Shown: piece after piece, positions 10,825 to 22,194 of the stretch
Layout of the letters: each line of letters starts with the position of its first letter
Position numbering within the stretch: position 1 is the stretch's first letter
Origin: Celoporthe dispersa
Lineage: Eukaryota; Ascomycota; Sordariomycetes; Diaporthales; Cryphonectriaceae
Reading direction: 5' to 3'
Assembly (NCBI GenBank): GCA_016584495.1
Contig: WAID01000001.1
Location: 1,178,001-1,242,000, forward strand
DNA: 64,000 nucleotides
The notes under the pieces: generated by a model
The model's input: only the letters and a program-made list of their open reading frames with translations
Database searches by the model: none
Told to the model about the DNA's origin: nothing
Position numbers and translations under genes: made by a program

Positions 10825-12360
10825 ATGTCAGCCCAGCCATTATCACAACTTTACAATGTTCTCGACTTCTTCCGTGACGACGAGGATAGTTGTGCCCTCA
10901 CCATCCTAGCACATGATGTTCGCTTTCATATCATTGCAGAGGTTGCAAAACTCAGAGTCGATACAAGCCCAGGACCGGATGGGTCAGAATTCTCAAAGGA
11001 ATACCTGCAGTTATTAAGAAAGGTTGAGAAGGTCGATCCGACGGAAAGCAGCGACGGTCGAGACGAGTCTATTGACAGCGGCATAGAGGTGGGCCCAGTG
11101 CATACTGAAACGTCCAAGACATCCTCGCTTGAGGACGGCGACCCAGCAGACGACCTATACGAGTGGTTGACCACACCACTACGGTCGACAATTGAAGGAA
11201 TGGTAAACTCAAAGGGTCGCCCGAAACAAACTTTGGACGACTGGTACAACGCCTCCACACGCTACTTCAGGCTAGAGGCTGAAGGATCCCACCTGAATGC
11301 AGTGGAATTAGAGGCCGAGGCAGCTCTCGAAGGGCGGATGACGAAGCTTCATCCAAAATTAGCACCGATACCCAAGTATATTCGCAACATCGACGTGCCT
11401 TGGTACTCATCTAGGGACTTGCGGGTTCTTGGTTGCAGCGGCTCTCCTCCGCCATATCACCCAACTCTCGTAGAGCTGGCGCCGTCACCCTCTCAAGAGG
11501 ACCCAGGAGAGAAGCAGAAGCTTTTTTTCAAAAGCGTCGACAATGCCGATCCACAGCCAACGAAGCGAGAGCTCAGTCATCTCGACCAAATCGACAAGAA
11601 GGGCTTGCATGACAGAATCCGATGTCCTCGCCTCGTTGGCATTGTCACCCAGCACGATCCCTCTGCAGACAAAGATGACGGCCGCGAATCCATTATGGGC
11701 TTCCTCCAGACCCCTATACAAGACCCGACTCCTTTGACGGAAAAGTTCGATCGTGCTACGCCACAATCTCAGCGCGATAAATGGGCTAAAGAGGCTGAAG
11801 AGATGAAGACGGTCCTTCATGAGCACGACATCATATGGGGCGACGCCAAAGGTGATAATTTTGTGGTTGACTCGTCGGGAGACTTATGGATTATCGATTT
11901 TGGTGGGAGCTACACCGAGGGATGGGTCGACCCCGAAATTGTCGAGACGAAGGAGGGGGATGATATAGGGGTTAAGAAGGTCGTCAATGCGTTACATGAT
12001 CCGGAGAGAAATATCGCAAGAGGCGATGACGATGACGACGTGGAGGTGGAGGCTGAAGAGGAAGAGGTCAGGGTTCAAGGGCCTCAGAGCGGCGAGGAAG
12101 CGACTGAAACGAAAAGAAAGGCCACTGGGGACCAAGGGTTTAGAGTCTCGAAAAGAAGGAAGAGGACGGGTAGCACGTCTCAGTCTGCTGATATGACTGA
12201 GGCCAGTTACTGTTACTGTGGAGGTCCTAGCTCTGGCGCAATGATTGGATGCGACGGCCATGACTGCACGAAAGAATGGTTTCACATCGAGTGTGCCAGC
12301 CTAGAGAAGATACCGGGTGAACATGAGGCATGGTACTGCTATGACTGCGAGTCTGCGTAG
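10825..12360 (+). CDS. Kinase-like protein with C-terminal ING-type PHD finger, 511 aa
   Basis: A single uninterrupted exon. I chose the ATG at 10825 (context CAAAATG). In-frame ATGs upstream, such as 10717, add an unconvincing leader. The N-terminal 300 residues are not recognisable and hold an acidic Ser-rich stretch. Residues ~330-365 carry a protein-kinase-like catalytic loop and metal site: LHEHDIIWGDAKGDNF, then LWIIDFGGSY. A clear N-lobe is missing, with no glycine loop or VAIK lysine. An acidic run and an NLS-like SKRRKRTG follow. Residues ~463-508 form a C4HC3 PHD finger with exact ING spacing (C-x-C-x10-C-x4-C-x5-H-x2-C...C-x2-C), including GAMIGCDGHDC, EWFHIEC and WYCYDC. ING PHD fingers read H3K4me3, so a nuclear, chromatin-associated role is inferred. 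Kinase activity is doubtful. Confidence 0.85.
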   Translation: MSAQPLSQLYNVLDFFRDDEDSCALTILAHDVRFHIIAEVAKLRVDTSPGPDGSEFSKEYLQLLRKVEKVDPTESSDGRDESIDSGIEVGPVHTETSKTSSLEDGDPADDLYEWLTTPLRSTIEGMVNSKGRPKQTLDDWYNASTRYFRLEAEGSHLNAVELEAEAALEGRMTKLHPKLAPIPKYIRNIDVPWYSSRDLRVLGCSGSPPPYHPTLVELAPSPSQEDPGEKQKLFFKSVDNADPQPTKRELSHLDQIDKKGLHDRIRCPRLVGIVTQHDPSADKDDGRESIMGFLQTPIQDPTPLTEKFDRATPQSQRDKWAKEAEEMKTVLHEHDIIWGDAKGDNFVVDSSGDLWIIDFGGSYTEGWVDPEIVETKEGDDIGVKKVVNALHDPERNIARGDDDDDVEVEAEEEEVRVQGPQSGEEATETKRKATGDQGFRVSKRRKRTGSTSQSADMTEASYCYCGGPSSGAMIGCDGHDCTKEWFHIECASLEKIPGEHEAWYCYDCESA

Positions 12361-12930
12361 GGGACATGTCTTACTGTCACTCCGAGGTGTTGACTCTGTT
12401 AGAAGCATATAGTTTTCTTCCAAGTCTTTATATATATATATATATTTGCATGTCTTTGATCTCAATGTGTTGATTCAGTTAATTTTCTTCTTTTGGGGGA
12501 TGGGGGGGGGGAGGGGAGAGGGAGGTGTGTTCTCAGATTGGACAAACTCCTGATTTGTTGTTAATCTGGGCTTCACTTTCGTCTTCACTTCGCCTTGCCA
12601 TCCTTTCAGGACGATATTTCCCCGTGGGTCGTTCTAGAGCCGCCATGATTAAATGTCTCAAGAAATAGACGAGAGACTCTTCGATAACGGCCGCTGGCTT
12701 AATATGAGGGCCTCGCCTACCGAGAATGATTAGTAGCACTAGCAGCGAAAGAGATGATTTGACACATCACATAACTTTCGTATCTTTTGGATCCTGCCTA
12801 AATCCACCAGGAACTCTGGTCGAGACTAAATCTAAAAACCTAGAAGGCCGTTGGTACATAAAAATATTCCTAGAGTAATAATTTGTAGGAGAAAGCCCAA
12901 CGCATAGCCATGGAGCCTCGGTTACTTGGG
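12361..12930. other. Convergent 3' flanks with (AT)n
   Basis: 3' flanks of the kinase/PHD gene (+) and SWC3 (-). A TA repeat sits at about 12429-12446 and a G-rich tract at 12497-12525. No gene is seen. Confidence 0.5.
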
Positions 12931-15363
12931 CTACTCTTCATCCCCCGTCTGTTTGCGGCTGACGCTGGCGATAAAGCTTTGATAGGACTCCTCTTCGCCC
13001 AATGATTTGCCACTGTTCTTCAGTGGGGGAGGTTTGGCCAGTAGTCTCATGGTCTTGTCTTTCTTCCATGTGAGGCCTTTCCGATAAATGTCGTTGCCGC
13101 GGTCATCAACCTCGGGCGTGGCATGTTTCGAATCGTCATGCTTGATCTCCTTCTCGGAGATAGGGCCGTCCTCTTTGTCCTTGGCCTCATCTTTGGGCTT
13201 GGGCAGCCTCATCGCCAGCAAAACGTATTCGGCTCGGGTCATGTTGTCCATGATGTCCTCCATGTATCGTCTGACCTCGTCTTCCGGGGCCACAACTTTA
13301 GAGAAATAATCCAGGTATCTCGGTTGGGAAGCGGATATCCGAATGGTGACCGGCTGGTAGTAGTCGAGTTTCGGGTCGCCTCCGTACTCTGAAGCACTTC
13401 CCTTCCGGACGATGAGGAACGACGCGATCACTTGAGGACCCCATGACGTCTGGATCTGCTCCACGATGCTAAACTTCGGAAACAAATACCGATCACCATT
13501 ACCACCTCCAAACTCAAAAACGACAGCCGAGACATCAGGTTTCACGGCTGGAGGAGGTCCCTTCGAGCGGAGTGCCTGCTGGGAAGTTGGCTGAGGTTGT
13601 GACTGTTGCGACGCTGGACCCTGTGCTTGTCCATTTGTTGCACCATTGGCTTTCGAGGATGAGGTCGATGATCGAGGCCTCTGTTGGCCCAGCTGATTTT
13701 TTAGATTCTCTAATGTTGTTTTGAGATCAACAGCGTCCGTATACTGCGGTGCGCCCTTTGCAATGCGCTGGACTCGAACCAGTGTTCTGGGATCGTCAAG
13801 TGCTTTCTTCACCAATTCCACAACTAGGGGATTGCTATTGGCCGGAGGCGTAAGGTCGGCGGATGTCTGTTTCGGGTTCGTTCTCAAGATGATAGACACG
13901 ATGACATCCACTTCATCTGCGAAATATCGGACCGTCTTGCCATCAACGAACAAGCGCTCCGCAGGTGGCCCTTTCACTCCGCCTCTTTTCTTGCTATCAT
14001 GTGTGATCTGGTCAATGACCGCCTGGAAGCGGGCGAGCTCCTCCTTAGGCGCGTTACCGTTGGCCACTCGCTTCATCAAGTCCCGCAGCTCGGGATCTTC
14101 GTTGGCCTTCTCAGCAAGAGTGACGATGATGGGATCGGTCCCTGGTGCAGGCGGCGGGGGACGATTGTGGGTAGGCTGGAAAACCGTAGCTCGAGGCGGA
14201 CCTGGTGGTGGCGCTGGCACCGCAGCCACCGGTGCTGGTGCCGGGTTCAGAACAGGTGCCGGGAAAGTCGGCCCTGAAGATGCTATCGATGAAGGAGGTG
14301 CTGGTCTCGGAGCTTGTGGTGCGGGAGCAGACGCAGGTGCCGTGATAGAGGCAGCTGGTGCCACTGGAGCCGGTGAGGGTGTGGGTTGTTGTTTTTGCGG
14401 TTGCGAGTGCGTTTGTGGCTGTGGCTTTGGTTGTTGTGGTTGCGGCTGCGGCTGCGGCTGCGTCTGTGGTTGTGGTTTCGTTGGTTGCGGCACAGCACCT
14501 GTGGTTGGTTCCTTTGGATTTATTGGCTGTTGAGGTGCCGACGTAGCAGGAGGGGGGGCTGTTGACGGTGTAGACGGAGCAGCAACAGGAGGCACAGAAG
14601 TCGGTGCTTTTGCCGTAGCAGGCACGGTCGTTGGGGTTTCAGACTTCGACGAAGGCGGGGGTGGAGGCGGAGGCATGGCACCACTGGGAGGGCCATACTG
14701 CAGGACCGGTCGGGAGACCGGCTGAGAAGCAGGCTTGTTGGGATCTTTCACTGCGTACATGGTGGCCTCGAAGTAATGTGGCTCGAGGGAGATGGTGACC
14801 TGGCCGATCTTGGTCATGCTCTCCTTGGGCGGGTTCTTAGGGTCCTCCTGGACGACGCCTCTCTTCTTGATGGGCTTGGTCCAGTATCTCTCGAACAAAC
14901 CATCGCTTATCCATCGTTGTCGGGATCGGTTGAGCGACTCGGCCAGGACGCCACTGCGAGAGACGACGGACGGTCAGCAAACCCTGATCAATATGAAACA
15001 CATGAAGGCACGCCGGTTATGACGAGTCTTTCTCGAAAGAGGCTTGCAGAGACGGCCGATTGCGTGTTACCTCTCTTGAAAGGACTGGTATTCCTTGCTA
15101 GGCAGGTCTTGAGGCTGCGCAGCCTCGACGGTAGGGAGAGGCTTCCCGGGCTGAATCGAGGTGGGTAGAGGTGCTGGCGGCGGTGGCGGGGGGTCATGAG
15201 CCTGAGGGTCGCGAACGCCGTCTTCCTCGGCAGCCGGAGTGCTGTTGACGGCACTGGACGGAGTGGCAGAGCGAGGAGCAGGCGGTGTTGCAGTTCTGCC
15301 TTTCTTTGCAGCCTGCTCAACACGCGCGGCAGCACGCGCCGGCATCTTCCTCTTCCTCTCCAT
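12931..15363 (-). CDS. SWC3: SWR1 chromatin-remodelling complex subunit Swc3, 771 aa
   Basis: Exons are 15363..15071 and 14953..12931, joined by a 117-nt intron (GTAACA...CGCAG), giving SFQE(S)GVLAESLNRSRQRW. The N-terminus MERKRKMPARAAARVEQAAK is the usual basic Swc3 start, followed by a Pro-rich stretch. The conserved block GVLAESLNRSRQRWISDGLF, then ERYWTKP, then KIGQVTISLEPHYFEATMYA is the Swc3 signature. Residues ~170-330 are low-complexity, with PQ repeats and Ala/Pro runs. Two helical repeats follow (PIIVTLAEKANEDPELRDLM and PLVVELVKKALDDPRTLVRV), then a conserved C-terminal region with VSAVVFEFGGGNGDRYLFPK. The complex swaps H2A.Z into nucleosomes; Swc3 is a non-catalytic subunit. I see no further introns, but the long low-complexity part could hide one. 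Confidence 0.9.
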
Positions 15364-16631
15364 CGCGACGTAGAGTGATCGTGGCCCCAGGACAAGAAAA
15401 GAAAAAAAGAAAGAGACAAGCAATGAGCTCTGTAGATTGGCTGCTATGACGAATACATTGATGGGCAGATCTGCAGTCCAGCATGAACCATATCGGCCAT
15501 GTACTGTACTGGTATGGGAGATGTTCGGGTGGGATCAGAGCGAGTGCGAACCCGTGTATCGGCGTTGTTTAGGGATGAAGTTCCAAAAGATGGGTGGAGT
15601 CGAGAGAGGGACCTGGGAGCTCTAGCCTCTGGGGTGCGGCTCCTCTGCTGTGCAGGAGGCATGAGCGCCCGCGTGCCCGCTGTTTTCTAGTGCAAGTGCT
15701 AAGCGTTGCTGATCAGTCAGACCGCACCTGCAGTGCAACTAACATTCTGGACCAGGACTGGGCCTCTGGAGCCAAAATTCTCCGTACGCAGACAGGTAGA
15801 GCTTTATTGACTGGCTGATTTTTTTCTCTCTCTAATTTTCGTTATATGATTCGACAAGAGGATCACATTGCCACAAGGTGGAATCGGAAAGGATCTATAA
15901 AAAAGGGGAGAAGGGAAAAAAAAAGAAAAGAAGAGAGAAACAACTGCCGAGAAACTGACTGGTACCTTAGAAGAGTCCTGTCTGCTTAGATGAAAAGGTC
16001 TCGTGCTGCGCAGTAACTCGATACATGACATGTCTTTAAGTTGATTCTGGAAAACTTATCCTGAGACCATCAGAGCCTTTTGACACTCGATCTCATATAA
16101 GCGGTTGTACCAAATTCTGTCGCAAATAGATTACCAGGCAGCCAAACCAAGAATATCTGTCGCTGATATCTTTCCTCGCCTGTTCCAACCTGGAGTGGTG
16201 GGTTTGCCTCACCGCGTTTAAACCGGAGATGAAGGGGGACCTCGGACTGACAGCCGATTCGCCCAAGCCAGCTTCACGTCGCCTCTGATTGGGTCCCCGG
16301 ATAATTCGTTGTCTTGCAGGGCAATCAGCTGACCCGGGCAGCCGCTTTAAGCCCTCATTTTGCGAGCAGACCTGAATGAAGCTGACTGGCCTTGTCATTA
16401 CCAGGAACCGAAATAGCAAGGGACATCTAAATTCCTTAGGTTTATTTGATGAGAGCCATCAGAACAGCAGCAAGTATTTGACCAAAGAGGAGATGTTGGG
16501 CCGCTAAAATGCGTTGACACAAACGATAGTGCTTGGTACTTGGCATAACACTAGTCTCAAACTACATTGCAGGTCTTCCATGTTAGCTACAGAGTATGCG
16601 CTTAGAACCTGTTGGCCGGTAGGCTGCAGCC
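15364..16631. other. Divergent intergenic region between SWC3 and the ABHD12-like gene
   Basis: About 1.27 kb holding both promoters. It contains A- and purine-rich tracts (15905-15940) but no recognisable exon. Confidence 0.5.
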
Positions 16632-18290
16632 ATGGACCCCACATTCTCAATCGACGCCAGTGTTATCGCAGGGCTTCAACGGGTATCTCTTTCCCTCGCA
16701 GTGACCGTGGCCATCATCCTCTCCTTCCTCTTTCCGCGTACGTGACTGTATACGCTGCAGATATCTTGCACACTATCCTTTTTTCCGCTTTCATGACCTC
16801 ATTTTGATTCTTATAGCTTGATCTGCATCCCGGCCTATCCCATGTCGCCTAACTCACCGCCAGACCACAAGAGGGCCTACTGGGCTTTCGCCGCCCTCGG
16901 ACCATTCGCTCTCTATGGAACCATCATTGGGCTCCTGGGCATTCCTTTTCTTCAGAGACAGTGAGTTCACGTGGCTCCTCATCAACCACTCCTCAGGATA
17001 CGCGCTCACTCTGCAAAAATAAAAATAAAAGGGCCCTCTACGCTCACAATATCCATACCCTATGGTGGAACGATGTCGACGAACCGGAGAAATGGGGGTT
17101 TGCGAGTATGGCGTTGCTTCTAGGAATATGAGCTCGAAAAGCATTAGCTGATTTCGGGCTCAGAGAATCAGGTGACCCCCTTCACGCTGCCCACCAGCGA
17201 TGGTGTGACGCTGTACCTGTGGCACATATTGCCCTTGGCCACCTATACGCAGAACGAGGCAACTTTTCTGCGGGCATCGCGGGTTGCCTTGGACAAATAC
17301 ACCTCATCAGATGCATTCCGCATCCTGAGGGACGACCCAGAAGCCCGCCTTATTCTGTCGTGTAAGTAGCCAGCGTGGTTATGCGAATACGGGCATTCCG
17401 TGCCATGCAAGTGTGCTGAGCACTTTTCTTCGTTCCAGTTCATGGGAACGCGGGTCACATAGCACAGAACACCCGCGCGCCACAATTCCACATGCTAAGC
17501 GAAACGCATCCGAAGTGGCACGTCATATCCCTCGACTATCGCGGCTTCGGGCACAGCACTGGTGTGCCCGATGAGGAAGGCTCTGATCACCGACGCCGCG
17601 ACACTCGTAGAATTCGCGCTCACCGTCCTCAACATTCCGCCCTCCCGCATCCTCCTCCTGGGCCAGAGCCTCGGAACAGCTGTTGCCGCGGCGACGGCAG
17701 AGAAGTTCTCGCGTGAGAAGGGCATCGAGTTCGCGGGCGTGGTCCTCGTCGCGCCCTTCTCGAGCCTCCCAACAATGCTGGCGAATTACTCACTTGGTGG
17801 GGTCGTGCCGTTATTGAAGCCGCTAGAAATTGTCCCACCATTACTGAGAGGCGTTCTACGCTTTGTGGTGGACAAATGGAATTCATTGGAGAGGCTTTCT
17901 GCCTTGGCGGAGCAGACGAGGGAGAGAGGTGGCCGGTTGAGAGTGAGTCTCGTGGCTGCTGCTGATGATGGGGATATCCCATGCGTCGAGAGCGCCAAGA
18001 TATTTGAGGCAGTGGCGAGAGCGAGTATTTCGGATGGGCCGCGGATTGATGAGAGGCGCTTTCTAGAGATGAAGGACGAGAGGACGGACGTCAGGGGGGA
18101 GGAGGCGTTCAAGATCACATGGCAGGGCGAAGGAGATGTGGTTATCACGCATGAGCAGTTTGCATACGGAGGTGAGTCGATATGCAGTGACACCCTAAAG
18201 CAAGGTCAGACTGACCAGGACCCAGGACATAACGACATCATGGTCTACGCGCCAGTCAACCAAGCCATCATGGCTGTCTTTGGCACATGA
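16632..18290 (+). CDS. ABHD12-like alpha/beta hydrolase, membrane anchored; one-base frame break
   Basis: Exons are 16632..16741, 16817..16960, 17032..17105, 17164..17361, 17439..18171 and 18226..18290. The N-terminal span is LSLAVTVAIILSFLFP; a second hydrophobic segment is FALYGTIIGLLGIPF. The block HTLWWNDVDEPEKWGFAKNQ is typical of the family. The hydrolase core has the oxyanion loop FHGNAGH, LDYRGFGHS, the nucleophile elbow LLLGQSLGTA, the acid in VAAADDGD, and His in the last exon (YGGHND). The final 54-nt intron (GTGAGT...CCCAG) also reads open, so it is easy to miss. Between PDEEG and LITDAATLVEF the frame shifts by one extra base near 17582. Both sides are intact and conserved, so I suspect a sequence error rather than a dead gene. 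Relatives are lipid or lysophospholipid hydrolases of the ER; the substrate here is unknown. Confidence 0.85.
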
Positions 18291-20589
18291 CACAAAGATC
18301 AAATCGGCTCGTACGGGGAGACGGGGAGGAGACATGCGGGCCCCTTCCTTGCTGTGGCGATGACTTCCGTCTGCAGCATGTGTCCATACCGAACGAGACG
18401 CTAGAACTTGATAGCAGGGACACATCCGGTCAGGCCGGCGAGCGTGATATTACGGTGGATCTCGACCACTAGAGGAAAATCATGCTAAGTTCTCAGCGGA
18501 CAGTGGTGTTCGGTGTTCGGCTCTCACTGATGGTATACCCTGTGAAAGCATGTCTTGCCAGCCGTCGTAGGTCGAATTGCTAGAATGATCTGAACCATCA
18601 ACAATAGCTCACGGTCTCCTTGGAAGCAAGACACCAACATGCCCTTTGGTGTTCTCAAAGATGATGGATGGCCTATGTCGGAGCCACGTGCCGTGAGGTG
18701 GCCCACGTGTCCAGCAGACAGTCCAGTGCCTTTCTTCTTCTCTCTTCACGAAAATCACAAGGCTCCTCCGTGACGGGTACCGAGAAGGAAGCGAAAAGGA
18801 TTCGAGCGTCGATATTAAGTATTCTCACGTATGCACAATCTAATCAGTGCCTCTAGGAGCGCCAAAGATCCCCGCGTTGCCCTTGGGGTCCTAATATCTT
18901 CTATATTGTGGACTTCGACCTTGAAAGAACATACTCGAAGGTAGTCTTACCCTGGCTTCTACAGGCTGTTTAACCTCCTAGCTCCTCATATGTTCTAACC
19001 TCCCAAGCACATCCTTGAGGACCCTCTCGGAGGCTGACCGCCGTCTCGAAATTGCTTCAACGAACTTTCCCTCTCGCTGACTACAAACCAACGCCAGCCG
19101 GAGACGATTCTCCTGTTGACACATCACGACGTCACTCTCGCACGCTTTTTACTCAATACCGACTTGAGTCTTACGAGTAGTAATCCCCATTTCCTTTTTA
19201 GTAAATTATGGCTAGGGCTGCACATCCGTTTTCGAATCATGCCCGAGTTCCGCGAAGCTTCATGAGGGCGTGAATAATCCCCAATGGAAGCGGCGGGGTA
19301 CTGTCAGCTCTGATACTACCCTCGCTGGTCTGTTGCTGCACATCTACTACAGGTTTGACAAATAGACATGATAAGCTTAAAACAGACTTTGTCCAACATT
19401 CATCATCATCGGGTGAGGCTCTTCAATAAACTGGCAGATACTCGCACTCTTACTCCTCCAGGCAGGATTCCATTGTGGCATTATTAGGTACATAAGCGCT
19501 GAGAGGCGGGCGGCCTTGGTCGAACAGCTTTTCACCTTTTCCTCAGCATCCTACTTCGTTCGCATGTACAGTCTTCTCACGTCAGACATTTTCCCTACTT
19601 ACTACAACATTTCTACTCAAGTCCCGCCAAAAAGAAAAATCGAGTTCAAGGCTTCCCCATCATTGGCGTAGGCTTACAGGTACCGACCGACTAGCTGAAT
19701 GTAGCTCGCAATGCTTCTGCATGTCTTGTGGTTCTGCACAATTGACGGTCAGCAGCTGAGTGATACCACGGCACTTTGGGCCTCTATTGGGCTTCCTCGG
19801 ACCGAGTACCGAGAATTCATAACGAGACGTTTGAGACGACATCGAATAGAAGAGCCACCTTTCAATTTCTACCTAGGTAAGTATACCCTAGCTAATGTTC
19901 ATGTGTACGACAAGGCTACATATAGGTAAAGGAAGCCCATCGCCTTAGGCCCGACGTGAGTTGTCATTACGAGAAAAGTATTGGATTCTCATCCAGTCAA
20001 GTCTGTCAACGATTGGAATCATATTAACTGGTCGTTTAACTAAATAACTACAAAGTAAGACTTTATAGTAATCAGATGTCACGGGCAAGAAGTCTGGTAG
20101 ATGGATCGACAGACATTCTCTACTTAGGCATAGTTGCAGACTTCGCACTCTAGACCGGCTCTCCCATGCTCACGACTGCCAGTCATTGTCGAATCCTTCC
20201 ACCATCACGCAGCCTGCCAAGCCCAGCAGAGCTGTGCTGAGTTGATTAGTAGACGTAGACTATCGCCAACATCGAAAAGCTGGTTCGGTGTGGACCTGCG
20301 CAGATCCCAAGGTCTCGACTTTGGTAGATGGCGGTGGTGCAGTCAGATCAAGCAGGCAATCATGAAGGGTGTCCGAAGCACTGTCCGAAGCACGAGGCAT
20401 GTCTAGTCCGAGTCCGTGAGACTGAGATTTACGAGAGTAACTGTTCTAACAGCCAACCTTGAAAAGTATTTAAACCCCGCCTGTTTCCCCCAAAGCCTCA
20501 ACTTGTCAACAGTTCAGCAGCAGCAGCTTCTCTCATCTCCACTCAAACCACACACCTTCAGCATCATTTCCCGAGCTTCCACTTCCAAA
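18291..20589. other. 2.3-kb intergenic region upstream of the secreted-protein gene
   Basis: No gene is recognised. The composition is AT-leaning, with scattered stops in all frames. The last ~130 bp form the core promoter and leader of the small secreted protein gene. Confidence 0.5.
20467..20474 (+). promoter_or_regulatory. TATA-like box (TATTTAAA)
   Basis: TATTTAAA lies 116 bp upstream of the small secreted protein ATG. A CA/CT-rich leader follows, ending CCAAAATG. This is a typical arrangement for a strongly regulated fungal secreted-protein gene. Confidence 0.55.
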
Positions 20590-20808
20590 ATGTACTTCTC
20601 CCGTGTCCTCGTCACTCTCGGTCTCCTGACCGCCTCCACCATGGCCTGCACGTCTGGCACTTGGGCCTGCGGCAACCAGGACGGTGCTCCCGGCCCAGAT
20701 GGCGCTCTCTATGAGTGTGACTCCACCGGCAACTGGGCCGAGATTGCTCAGTGCGGCGGCGCTACTTGCTGCTTCAGCACTGGAGACAACGGCGGATGCT
20801 CGTGCTAA
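20590..20808 (+). CDS. Small secreted cysteine-rich protein, 72 aa (effector candidate)
   Basis: One exon of 73 codons. Residues 1-19 (MYFSRVLVTLGLLTASTMA) form a clear signal peptide, leaving a mature protein of about 53 residues beginning ACTSGTWACGNQDG. It has eight cysteines, including a CC pair and a C-x-C end (GCSC). The spacing CxxGxWxC...LYxC...GxWxxxxxC...TCC resembles small fungal chitin-binding (CBM19-like) or effector-type disulphide proteins, but I cannot assign a family. The ATG has the context CCAAAATG, and a TATA-like box precedes it. A longer in-frame ATG at 20416 lies upstream of the TATA box and would destroy the signal peptide, so I rejected it. Secretion is well supported; function is unknown. 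Confidence 0.85.
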   Translation: MYFSRVLVTLGLLTASTMACTSGTWACGNQDGAPGPDGALYECDSTGNWAEIAQCGGATCCFSTGDNGGCSC

Positions 20809-20856
20809 AGAGCTCCAAGACTCATGAGGTCCTGTGGAATCTTACCATCGCATTTG

Positions 20857-20931
20857 GTGAGCACCTCTTTACCACCCAAATCTGTTACTTTCATGACCCT
20901 TGATTAGACTAATCATATGGATCTCATTCAG
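20857..20931 (+). other. Candidate 3'-UTR intron of the secreted-protein gene
   Basis: A 75-nt segment beginning GTGAGC and ending TTCAG, with a branch-like GACTAATC about 25 nt before the acceptor, begins 48 nt after the stop codon. The signals look complete, but there is no coding frame to test them. Confidence 0.4.
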
Positions 20932-21647
20932 GCAACAAGGAGCCGCAAGGATTCAACGATCAGGAAAGAGTCACAATCCAGACGGGGATGGTGGTTTTCT
21001 TAGTGTTCCTTGCAGTATCTCAGTGAACGGGAAATACTGCAGTGTCGGTCCTTACAATTCTTTCTTGATGAAGATCAACTGGGCCCAGTTAGATCGCAAT
21101 GAATCAAAACTTTTGAGCTCTAAAAGATATCAATGTGATCGTGCGCGAGGTGAACAGTCTGAAGGTACACATGTCATGTGCAAATAAACTGCCCTCCGTG
21201 CCTGAAGCTCTGAATCGAGACGGTAGTTTAGATGACAAAATGTGTGAAGCCAACTTAATGCACTCATTCTCATAAGGATAAACCCATTCTAATGTAGGTG
21301 GTAATTGAGGCTGCAACGACAACATCCCCGTGCGATGTCTTCAGCAAGGCTCAATAGACACTGAAAAATAATCACAAGGCTTTTGCAGTATTACTTAAGT
21401 ATTTTATAAAAGACCTAAACTCTTTTGTCGATAAAAAAAAACACTTTCATAAATGCAAAGGTCTCTCAACCTTGTCAGCTTACGTCTAGGACGTCTAGTA
21501 AACTGACGCGTTTATCTGCATTTGAAGATACTCAAAGATCTGATCAAAGATACAAAGGAGGAACCTTTGAAATTAGTTGGTGAGAAAATTACATGAGATC
21601 GAATGATTGTATTAAAGCTTAATAAAACTTCAAAGGACACCCCATTC
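20932..21647. other. AT-rich intergenic region
   Basis: An AT-rich stretch with many stop codons in all frames lies between the secreted-protein gene and an SDR remnant. No recognised feature. Confidence 0.4.
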
Positions 21648-22194
21648 TCATAGCTTCGGACTTCTCTCTAACAAGTTTTCCGTCATGCGCATCAGCTGCT
21701 CAGCCAGCTCATTTCTTCTCGCAAGCTCCGAACCGTCTTCAAGTTTTGCAGGCGCGCAGATATACCTTCCACTGCGCTCCGTAGCAGTCGCCGCATAAAG
21801 TGCTGGGACGACACCCTCAAACTGGGTCTTTTGTTTCAATACCACGCTCATGCCGTAGCCGCCAAGAGGATAGGTATGCTTCGTGAATGTCATAGGTGGT
21901 TGCCTTGGTGTCCGTGAACCCAGAATAGATGCTGTTAACCGGGATTCGCGGATATTGTGTTGTGAGGTGGCTGGCGAGGTAGCAGGCATAGAGCATGGCG
22001 GCGAGCTTAGAACGCCTGTACTGTACCGTCGGCCCATTGTCGTGGTTGAGCACCTCCACGCTCTCGAACTCCGTGTCTTTGGGAGCAGAATTATGAGCAT
22101 TGGAGCCAAGACTGACGATTCGAACGATTTCCCCTGACTCTGCCGTCTTCTTCAAGTTAACATTGCAATTCTCGATACACCATAACACACTCAA
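21648..22194 (-). pseudogene. Truncated short-chain dehydrogenase/reductase remnant
   Basis: The C-terminal half of an SDR is readable: LKKTAESGEIVRIVSLGSNA, then the catalytic YxxxK as YRRSKLAAMLYACYLASHL, then PVNSIYSGFTDTKATTYDIH. A one-step frame change near 21860 leads to PLGGYGMSV, FEGVVPALYAATATERSGRY and ICAPAKLEDGSELARRNELA. The N-terminal Rossmann half with TGxxxGIG is absent. The sequence above 22200 is AT-rich with stops in all frames. SDRs of this shape are normally about 320 aa, so this is a 5'-truncated, frame-broken copy. A live gene would need an upstream exon that I cannot find. Confidence 0.7.
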
